From: Acidimicrobiaceae bacterium
GTDB taxonomy: Bacteria; Actinomycetota; Acidimicrobiia; Acidimicrobiales; RAAP-2
NCBI GenBank assembly: GCA_003135595.1
Contig: PLCI01000026.1
Span: 3,624-10,953, forward strand
Direction: 5' to 3'
DNA: 7,330 nt
Part shown: positions 1-5,157 of the stretch, in pieces
How the letters are laid out: each line of letters begins with the position of its first letter
Position numbering within the stretch: position 1 is the first letter of the stretch
Translations under genes and position numbers: made by a program
The notes under the pieces: generated by a model
Databases searched by the model: none
Told to the model about the DNA's origin: nothing
The model's input: the letters and a program-made list of their open reading frames with translations, nothing else

Positions 1-84
1 GACGCGCACCGCTTCTACGCGGCAAATGGCTTCATCGCGTCCCACGTGGGCTTTAGGCGGCACCTCGAAGTCCGAGGGGCCTAG
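1..84 (+). CDS. GNAT-family N-acetyltransferase, C-terminal end (5' partial)
   Basis: An open frame enters from the left edge and ends at TAG (82-84). It gives 27 residues, including AHRFYAANGF and SHVGF. Within the GNAT fold, the pattern A-x-R-F-Y-x-x-x-G-F followed shortly by S-H-V-G-F is the typical last helix and strand (motif B and the final beta strand). GNAT enzymes transfer an acetyl group from acetyl-CoA to an amine of a small molecule or protein. The substrate cannot be judged because the rest of the gene lies outside the window. The gene converges on the membrane-protein gene on the other strand, with 54 bases between the two stops. The family call rests on a short but characteristic tail. 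Confidence 0.72.
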   Translation, partial: DAHRFYAANGFIASHVGFRRHLEVRGA

Positions 85-138
85 GGCAGTGCCGACCGTC
101 GTTAACGGCGCCGACGCTCGTCCCTTGCACTCGCACAT
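85..138. other. Short convergent intergenic gap
   Basis: These 54 bases separate two converging stop codons. A 5-bp stem, CGTCG (97-101) with CGACG (112-116), can form around a 10-base loop. It has no T-tract and is too weak to call a terminator. No promoter or other gene is seen here. Confidence 0.5.
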
Positions 139-2724
139 CTAGGAGGACGTGGTGTTCCCGCCATCTTCCTCTGGGGGGCGCAGCTGCACCGCAAGGGTCG
201 GAGGGTCCTCCTTCGGCGGATACTCAGCCGACGAGGGCTCAACCGACGAGGGCTCAGCCGACGAAGGCTCAACCGACGAAGGCTCAACCGACGAGTCCGA
301 TGCCTCCACCGCTGCCACCGCTGTGGTCGGCGCTTCGTCGGTGGCCAGCGACGGCTCAGCGGCGAGGACCGGGACCGACGAGGTCGGCTGCTCGTCGTTC
401 TCGTCGGAGCCATTCGTCACGGCGATCACGCCGGTCGATGGGTCAGGGGGTCGATCGGCGTCGGCTTCGGGCGCCGCGGCACTGGCGAGCGTCGCGGCGA
501 TTGCCTCCAGGCCGGCGAGTCTCAGCGCCTTCTCGCGGCGTCGTCGAAGTCGGACGGCGAGCAGCTCCCAGGGCAGAAGGAGCGTGAGCACCGCGATCAG
601 CGCGGCCACGCCCGCCTCGGGGATCCCCGGTGGCAGGAACGTGAACGCGACGGTCGAGCGTCCCTTGGGGATGACGATCGCCTGCAGGAGCCCGCGGTCC
701 TGGACCCTGACGTGCGCGCCGTCGACAGTCGCGCTCCAGCCGGGGAAGTACAGCTGGCTGCGCTGCAGGAGCGACGACTGCGAGCACCTCGTCACGTACG
801 AGTCCTGGGTCTTCTGGATGATCGAGCAGCCGGGCGCGGACACGAGAGGGTGGGTCGTGTTGAGCCGCCAAACCTCGAGTTGGGCGTCGTGGTACACGAG
901 CTTGGCGACGTGGCGCCCGCGAAACAGGTCGATGCTCGTCGGCGCGACGATGAAGCGGACGCCGTACTCCTGGTAGAGCGGGAGCTTTTGGAAGAGCAGC
1001 GCCGTGGACGAGGGGGCGTTGGGGAACGGCACGTGGACCCCCGTGAACGACGTCGGGTTCTCCCAGGGGTCGAGGTTGGCGACAACGCTCGCGAAGGCCC
1101 TCGGCACGGGCAGGTCGACAGCATCGAGCTGGCTGATGCCCACGAGGGTCCCGAAGTTGGCCGAGGGCACCCCGAACCCGAAGATCCGCGCGCCGCCCAC
1201 GTTGGCGGTGAGGAACCTTTCGGCGCGCGTGTCGACGTGGACGTGCGCCGGCCACGACGACAGCGGGATAGCGAAGAGCACCGCGGCCTCGGCGACGACG
1301 ATCGCTCCGGCGAGCACGCCACGGACCATCGACGGCGCGAGGGAGGCAAGCAGCAGGCCCACGATGACGGTGACCACGATGAGCTCGGAGCGATGGAACG
1401 AGGTCGGGGTGAGCGCCCTCGAGGCCGCGACCGCGTTCGAGCCGATGTACATGCCGACCAGGAGCACGCCGGCCGTGACGAGCAGTCCCGTCGAGACGGC
1501 CACGACGGACTCTGCCCTCGAGCTGGTGGCGAGGTCGCGGATTGCGAACGCGGCAAGGATGATCAGCCCAAGCTCCCAGGTCGCCGGCAGGTACCGGTAC
1601 AGCACGATGTGGGTGATGAAGGGCATGGATGCCACTGCCTGGTGGATGACGGGAACGCCCACCGAGTCCGCCAGGCTGAACGCGACCCACGTCGCGATGA
1701 CGATTCGCAGCCCCCGGTCGCGCTTGCCGAACAGCGAGGCGACGGCGAGTGCCATCAGCGCGAATCCGGCATAGCCACCGACTGCCCCCCAGAGGCTGAA
1801 GTTGATGGGGAACTTGCTCTGCAGCACCGTGCCGAACAGGTAGGGCGAGACCGACATCGCCATGTACGCGCCGTTCATCTTCTCGGCGGCGGCGTTGCCC
1901 GCGTGCTCGGCGACGAAGCCGAGGCGGAGGTAGTCGCCGAATGCCACCAAGACGGGCGAGGCGATCGCGATCCCCGCGGCGAAGCCCGACGACGCCTTGC
2001 GGACGTAGGCGAGGACCTTTGCACGTTCGACGGTGAAGCCACGCTGCACCGCGATGACGACGACGAAGATGAGACCGAGCGCGGCGGTCTCGATGAAGCC
2101 GGCGATGAGCGCGAACGCCGTGCCGACTGCCAGCCATCGCCAGCCGCCCCCGCGGCCCTCGGCTGCGGCGCGGCGCGCCCGCTCCAGGCCCAGGATCATG
2201 ATCGGCAGGAAGCACAACGGGTTGAACGCCGCGTTCGCGATCCACGCGTAGGTGCCGTTGGTGGCGAAGAGCATGCCGCCGATCGCCGCGACGAGCGGGC
2301 TGCACCGGAACTCGCGGAGCAACCAATACGTGGCGACGCCGGCGACCACCTCCAAGGAGAGGTGGAAGACAAGGGATCCGTCGTGGAACAGATAGAGGAG
2401 CGTGAAGGGAAAGAGCCCGCCCGACTGCAGCTCGCCGATGAGGGGGGCTCCGAGGCCCTCGAAGGGGTTCCACCAGGGCAGATGGCCGTGTGCGAGCTGG
2501 GAGGCAGAGTGCGTGCCCAAGGTGTACGCCGTCGCGTACACGTTCGGGTCGGTCGTGGGGAACGCCGGCACCGACCGATACGAGAACGACCCGAAGCCTG
2601 AGTACAGCGCGAAGGGGTTGTAGCGCGACGGGTTGCGCAGGACGCCGAGCGTGATCGCGATCGGCCACAGTCCGGCGATGGAGCAGCCGAGCGCCTCCTT
2701 CCAGCGCGCGTAGCGCCTCGGCAT
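139..2724 (-). CDS. YfhO-type multi-pass membrane protein (GT-C-like, probable envelope glycosyltransferase) with repeat tail
   Basis: The gene encodes 861 residues from ATG (2724) to TAG, with a modest GAGG about 8 bases upstream of the start. The N-terminal half has about a dozen hydrophobic segments, the first near residues 13-29 and others roughly between 104 and 488. The motif LPWWNPFEGLGAP (82-94) followed by LQSGGLFP (99-106) is the hallmark of the YfhO family (PF09586 type). Residues about 495-695 form a long, probably external region ending in YFPGWSATVDG (659-669), the YfhO-like 'tyrosine/PGW' beta module. A last membrane span (about 703-723) is followed by basic RLRRRR (725-730), which predicts a cytoplasmic tail of about 130 residues rich in A, S, E and P, including SSVEP repeats. 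Characterised YfhO proteins move sugars from lipid carriers onto envelope polymers outside the membrane; that role is inferred here. D59 in the first external loop is a candidate GT-C acidic residue. The gene follows the P450 on the same strand after 130 bases, so co-transcription is possible but unproven. Confidence 0.8.
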   Translation of the reverse strand: MPRRYARWKEALGCSIAGLWPIAITLGVLRNPSRYNPFALYSGFGSFSYRSVPAFPTTDPNVYATAYTLGTHSASQLAHGHLPWWNPFEGLGAPLIGELQSGGLFPFTLLYLFHDGSLVFHLSLEVVAGVATYWLLREFRCSPLVAAIGGMLFATNGTYAWIANAAFNPLCFLPIMILGLERARRAAAEGRGGGWRWLAVGTAFALIAGFIETAALGLIFVVVIAVQRGFTVERAKVLAYVRKASSGFAAGIAIASPVLVAFGDYLRLGFVAEHAGNAAAEKMNGAYMAMSVSPYLFGTVLQSKFPINFSLWGAVGGYAGFALMALAVASLFGKRDRGLRIVIATWVAFSLADSVGVPVIHQAVASMPFITHIVLYRYLPATWELGLIILAAFAIRDLATSSRAESVVAVSTGLLVTAGVLLVGMYIGSNAVAASRALTPTSFHRSELIVVTVIVGLLLASLAPSMVRGVLAGAIVVAEAAVLFAIPLSSWPAHVHVDTRAERFLTANVGGARIFGFGVPSANFGTLVGISQLDAVDLPVPRAFASVVANLDPWENPTSFTGVHVPFPNAPSSTALLFQKLPLYQEYGVRFIVAPTSIDLFRGRHVAKLVYHDAQLEVWRLNTTHPLVSAPGCSIIQKTQDSYVTRCSQSSLLQRSQLYFPGWSATVDGAHVRVQDRGLLQAIVIPKGRSTVAFTFLPPGIPEAGVAALIAVLTLLLPWELLAVRLRRRREKALRLAGLEAIAATLASAAAPEADADRPPDPSTGVIAVTNGSDENDEQPTSSVPVLAAEPSLATDEAPTTAVAAVEASDSSVEPSSVEPSSAEPSSVEPSSAEYPPKEDPPTLAVQLRPPEEDGGNTTSS
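223..297. repeat. 15-bp tandem repeat, about 5 copies, inside the membrane-protein gene
   Basis: The plus-strand unit is CTCARCCGACGARGG. Copies start at 223, 238, 253, 268 and 283, and the last is incomplete. Differences between copies are only A/G changes at two positions. Read on the minus strand the unit encodes Ser-Ser-(Val/Ala)-Glu-Pro, giving residues about 811-834 of the membrane protein. The period is a multiple of three, so gain or loss of copies would keep the frame open. Confidence 0.95.
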
Positions 2725-2774
2725 CAGGTCAGCCTCACCGGATGCTCTGCGAGCCAGCTCGCCGTCGGATCAGC

Positions 2775-2788
2775 TGCTGGCGACAGCA
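2775..2788 (-). terminator. Weak hairpin downstream of the P450 gene
   Basis: TGCTG and CAGCA form a perfect 5-bp stem around a 4-base loop, 66 bases past the P450 stop on the minus strand and before the membrane-protein start. No T-run follows, and the stem is short enough to arise by chance in GC-rich DNA. It is recorded as a possible attenuating or terminating hairpin only. Confidence 0.18.
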
Positions 2789-2854
2789 CCCACGCGCGCG
2801 GGACCGACGACCGACGCGACGGTGGCTCGGAGGCGGGTGCGTCGCATCGAGCGC

Positions 2855-4132
2855 TCAACTCGCAGGCGTGAACGTGCAGGGGAGGTGCTTGATGCCGTTC
2901 ACGAAGTTCGACCGCAGCCGGATCGGCTCGGACGTGGCCGCAAGGTCTGGCAGGCGGCGGAACAGCTCACGGTGGATGACCTTGATCTCTCGGCGCGCGA
3001 GGTGGGCGCCGAGGCAGAAGTGCGGGCCGGCCGCGCCGAAGCCGAGGTGCGGGTTCGGGTCCCGGGTGACGTCGAACCGGTACGGGTCGTCGAAGACCTC
3101 GGCGTCGCGGTTGGCCGAGTTGTAGAAGAGCAGCACTCGGTCGCCAGCCTCCAGCTCGGTGCCCGAGAGCGTCGTCGGCTCGCTTACCGTGCGTCGCATC
3201 CAGATCACCGGGGACGCCCACCGGACGATCTCGTCGACCGCCGTCGCGGCCCGTCCCTCGAAGTCGGCCTGCCAGAGGTCCTTTTGGGCCGGGAACTGGG
3301 TGAACGCCCAAGCCGCGTGGGCGATCGCGGTCCGAGTCGTCTCGTTCCCCGCGGTCACGAGCAGGATGAAGAAGCTCGCGAGCTCCTGGTGCGTGAGCGC
3401 GTCGCCCTCGATCTCTGAGTTGACAAGCGCCGACGTGATGTCGTCGCCGGGGTGCCTGATCCGGTCGGCCCCGAGCTCTTCCATCATGGAGGTGAGCGTC
3501 GCGCCGGCCTCCATGATCGCGATGACCGGGTTCGCGTCACCACCGACGTACTCGGGGTCGCCCGCCGAGAGGATCGTGTTCGAGCACCGCAGCACGACGT
3601 CCTCGTCCGCACGGGGCACACCCATCATCTCGCAGATGATCCGAAGCGGGAAGGGCGCGGCGACGTCGGTCGCGAAGTCACAGCCGCCATCGCTCGCGAC
3701 TTGGTCGACGACCTCTCGCGCGACCCTGTCGATCGAGTCCTCGATCGCCTGGACGCGTCGCGGGTTGAACGCGTTGGACACGATGCGGCGCAGCCGCGTA
3801 TGCCGGGGGTTGTCCGTCGAGATCATCCCCGAGAAGTACTCGACCATCTCTGGGGGAAGGTCGATCAGCGAGACGGCGCCCTTGCCCGAGACGAAGGTCT
3901 CCGGATGCCGGCTCGCCGTCGTGACGTCGCGGTGCCTCGTGAGGGCGTAGTACCCGGACCCCTCTGGCAGCTCGAAGGGGAAGTCCTCGATCACGGGATC
4001 GTCGAAGTGCGGCATCGGGCGCTCGTTGCGAAGCAGCTCGAAGGCCCGCTCGCGCGTCTCCCACGGCAGGTCCCAGAACTCGAGCGAGGTGAGGTCGATC
4101 GCCTCGAGGGAAAGGGCAGTCGTCGGAGGCAC
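2855..4132 (-). CDS. Cytochrome P450, CYP124-like (branched-lipid/sterol side-chain hydroxylase type)
   Basis: The gene encodes 425 residues, a full-length soluble bacterial P450 with no signal or membrane anchor. It shows the I-helix oxygen-activation motif AGNETTR (261-267), the K-helix ExxR as EIVR (301-304), and the haem loop FGAAGPHFCLG (365-375) with axial ligand C373. The loop spacing F-G-x-x-G-x-H-x-C matches what I recall of CYP124 and CYP125. Further CYP124-like stretches are LEFWDLPWETRERAF near the N-terminus, EYFSGMI..DNPRH (98-111), LRIICEMMG (163-171), ASFFILL (252-258), SANRD (339-343) and NGIKHLP (412-418). Mycobacterial CYP124, CYP125 and CYP142 oxidise terminal methyl groups of methyl-branched lipids and cholesterol-derived steroids using ferredoxin partners; this substrate range is inferred. 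The start is GTG (4132). There is no good ribosome site, but the N-terminus aligns with the CYP124 start region and no upstream in-frame ATG or GTG is seen nearby. No ferredoxin or reductase gene is adjacent. It is divergent from the Nfu gene. Confidence 0.95.
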   Translation of the reverse strand: MPPTTALSLEAIDLTSLEFWDLPWETRERAFELLRNERPMPHFDDPVIEDFPFELPEGSGYYALTRHRDVTTASRHPETFVSGKGAVSLIDLPPEMVEYFSGMISTDNPRHTRLRRIVSNAFNPRRVQAIEDSIDRVAREVVDQVASDGGCDFATDVAAPFPLRIICEMMGVPRADEDVVLRCSNTILSAGDPEYVGGDANPVIAIMEAGATLTSMMEELGADRIRHPGDDITSALVNSEIEGDALTHQELASFFILLVTAGNETTRTAIAHAAWAFTQFPAQKDLWQADFEGRAATAVDEIVRWASPVIWMRRTVSEPTTLSGTELEAGDRVLLFYNSANRDAEVFDDPYRFDVTRDPNPHLGFGAAGPHFCLGAHLARREIKVIHRELFRRLPDLAATSEPIRLRSNFVNGIKHLPCTFTPAS

Positions 4133-4308
4133 GTCGGACAGAGTATCGAGAGGACCCCCGCCACCCCAGCCTTGGATGCGATCAGCGCCTCCAGACCGCC
4201 CGCTCGTGGCGATCGACCATCGACTTGGGGCGTCCGGTCGCGTGCTCGCGGCTCATGTCCCGGCCTCCAGCCTGCACGGGCTCCCGGTGCCCACGGCAGA
4301 CTGTGTGC
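4133..4308. promoter_or_regulatory. Divergent intergenic region between the P450 and Nfu genes
   Basis: These 176 bases must carry the promoters for both divergent genes unless the Nfu start lies further upstream. On the minus strand, GATACT (4147-4142) resembles a -10 box and lies 9 bases before the P450 GTG, which would give a very short or absent leader. No matching -35 is visible. A 6-bp direct repeat, ATCGAC, occurs at 4212-4217 and 4219-4224. Nothing here is strong enough to name a specific regulator site. Confidence 0.3.
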
Positions 4309-4650
4309 GTGGACGACCCGATCCCGACGACGACCATCACCGACGAGGAGCGCGGGGAGCGACTCGCCGCGCTGCGCGAGCTGATCGAGTTGATGCGTCC
4401 CTCGGTCCAGCAGGATGGCGGGGACCTCCTGCTCGTTGGCGCGGACGTCGAGACCGGCGTCGTCGAGGTGCAGCTCCAAGGGTCCTGCACGTCGTGCGCG
4501 ATCAGCTCGTCGACGCTCGAGGGCGGGGTCGCGAGAATCCTCAGCGCTCGGCTCGACTGGGTGACCGAGGTCCGCGGGGGAGTGGACGAGTCGGCGGACC
4601 CGATCGAGGCCGCGCTGCTCGGCCGCGGAGCGTACGTCCCGAAGGGTTGA
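4309..4650 (+). CDS. Nfu/NifU C-terminal-domain Fe-S cluster carrier protein
   Basis: From GTG 4309 the product is 113 residues. An N-terminal helix (ERLAALRELIELMRPSVQQD) leads into DGGD (36-39), then GSCTSC with C60 and C63, then SSSTLEGGVARIL and DWVTEV. This is the Nfu domain: two such chains bind a 4Fe-4S cluster between paired CxxC motifs and deliver it to apo-proteins in the cytoplasm. The family's common 'CxxCP' is CxxCA here (CAISSST), a variant I associate with actinobacteria. The start is uncertain: GTG 4303, ATG 4255 and TTG 4225 are in frame, and no clear ribosome site decides between them. GTG 4309 or 4303 is preferred because the residues encoded upstream (RPPACTGSRCPR) look non-domain-like. 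The gene stands alone, not next to suf or isc genes. It could serve the many Fe-S proteins of the cell, including the unseen ferredoxin partner of the P450, but that link is speculation. Confidence 0.88.
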   Translation: MDDPIPTTTITDEERGERLAALRELIELMRPSVQQDGGDLLLVGADVETGVVEVQLQGSCTSCAISSSTLEGGVARILSARLDWVTEVRGGVDESADPIEAALLGRGAYVPKG

Positions 4651-4658
4651 GCCAACCC
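4644..4658 (+). terminator. Candidate hairpin at the end of the Nfu gene
   Basis: GGGTTG (4644-4649) pairs perfectly with CAACCC (4653-4658) around a 3-base loop and spans the Nfu stop codon. A second perfect stem, GTGCG/CGCAC with a GCC loop, follows at 4671-4683. Neither is followed by a T-tract. Together they could reduce read-through from Nfu into marR, but both are short, and the second may simply lie in the marR promoter. Confidence 0.3.
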
Positions 4659-4694
4659 CCGAACGCCACGGTGCGGCCCGCACGACCCGCCAGC

Positions 4695-4713
4695 TACTTA
4701 GTTATACTAAGTA
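4695..4713 (+). promoter_or_regulatory. 19-bp perfect palindrome, probable MarR operator
   Basis: TACTTAGT (4695-4702) and ACTAAGTA (4706-4713) are perfect inverted arms around TAT. The element is strikingly AT-rich in this GC-rich window. It ends at the base before the marR start codon and contains the likely -10 box. MarR dimers typically bind 16-20 bp palindromes in their own promoters, so this is best read as the autorepression site controlling both marR and the coupled exporter. Confidence 0.85.
4703..4708 (+). promoter_or_regulatory. -10 box of a probably leaderless marR promoter
   Basis: TATACT matches the sigma-70/SigA-type -10 consensus (TATAAT) closely and lies 5 bases before the ATG at 4714, so transcription would begin at or next to that ATG. 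There is no Shine-Dalgarno sequence upstream. No convincing -35 is seen around 4679-4686. It lies wholly within the palindrome, so a bound repressor would block RNA polymerase. Confidence 0.65.
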
Positions 4714-5157
4714 ATGATGACGTTCGCCGACACGTCTATGACGGTCACGAGCCTCGCTGCGCGACTGCGGGTCGCGGTGACCAGGCTCAATCGACGCCTT
4801 CGATCGAACGCGCTCGGGGGGATCTCCCCGGCGCAGGCGTCCGCGCTCTCGATGATCGAGCGGCTCGGGTCCCCGGCCCTCAACACGCTGGCGTCAGCCG
4901 AACAGGTCCGACCGCCGTCGATGACGAGGATCGTCGACGCGCTCGAGTCCGACGGCCTCGTCGAGCGCCGTGTCGACGAGGCGGATCGGCGTAGCTCCCG
5001 GGTCACGCTGACCGCGGCGGGGCGCCGCGAGCTCTCGACGATCAGGAATCGCAAGACCGCCTTTCTCGAACAGCGTCTGGCGGCGCTCTCTGAGCGAGAT
5101 CGTCACGCGATCGTCCAGGTGCTCGGCATCCTCGATCGCCTCGCGGAGGATCAATGA
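4714..5157 (+). CDS. MarR-family transcriptional regulator
   Basis: The product is 147 residues, the usual MarR length. An N-terminal dimerisation helix (LAARLRVAVTRLNRRLR) is followed by the winged helix: ISPAQASALSMIE (37-49), recognition region LASAEQVRPPSMTRIVDALESDGLV (59-83), wing ERRVDEADRRSSRVTLT (84-100) with the conserved D-x-R-S motif as DRRSSRV (91-97), then a C-terminal dimer helix pair. MarR proteins repress efflux or catabolic genes and release DNA when a small phenolic or drug-like ligand binds. The first ATG (4714) is chosen because it sits directly after the -10/palindrome, giving a leaderless message. ATG 4717 and ATG 4738 are alternatives, but neither has a ribosome site. 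The gene overlaps the exporter start by 4 bases, so the regulator and its target form one operon. The ligand is unknown. Confidence 0.95.
   Translation: MMTFADTSMTVTSLAARLRVAVTRLNRRLRSNALGGISPAQASALSMIERLGSPALNTLASAEQVRPPSMTRIVDALESDGLVERRVDEADRRSSRVTLTAAGRRELSTIRNRKTAFLEQRLAALSERDRHAIVQVLGILDRLAEDQ
5145..5149 (+). promoter_or_regulatory. Ribosome binding site of the MFS gene, inside marR
   Basis: GGAGG lies 4 bases before the ATG at 5154, within the last codons of marR. The start overlaps the marR stop as ATGA. This supports both the MFS start choice and translational coupling. It contrasts with marR itself, which has no such site. Confidence 0.75.

Noticed and set aside
97..116. Hairpin between the convergent GNAT and membrane-protein genes as a bidirectional terminator
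   Set aside because: Only a 5-bp stem with a 10-base loop and no T-run; not distinguishable from chance in GC-rich sequence.
223..297. Tandem repeat as a CRISPR array or origin iterons
   Set aside because: Units are contiguous with no spacers, have a period of three codons, and lie within a coding frame. This fits a protein-coding minisatellite.
149..976. Plus-strand open frame of 275 codons opposite the membrane-protein gene
   Set aside because: Its residues are low-complexity Ser/Arg/Ala, it includes the antisense reading of the 15-bp repeat, and it shows no domain. The minus-strand frame has clear YfhO features, so this is a GC-bias shadow.
712..2601. Plus-strand open frame of 629 codons
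   Set aside because: Extremely rich in Arg, Asp, Glu and His with no hydrophobic core, which is the signature of an antisense frame of a GC-rich membrane-protein gene.
4212..4224. ATCGAC direct repeat and TCGA-CCA-TCGA palindrome in the divergent region as an operator
   Set aside because: Short GC-rich or TCGA-type matches of this size are expected by chance here, and no regulator gene is adjacent to the P450 or Nfu genes.
3452..4384. Plus-strand open frame opposite the P450
   Set aside because: No recognisable motifs; the P450 frame has all haem-protein landmarks.
3991..4683. Minus-strand frames running through the Nfu gene toward the P450, suggesting a longer P450 or an extra gene
   Set aside because: They are out of frame with the P450 or antisense to the Nfu domain, and no domain is seen. 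The P450 N-terminus is already complete relative to CYP124.
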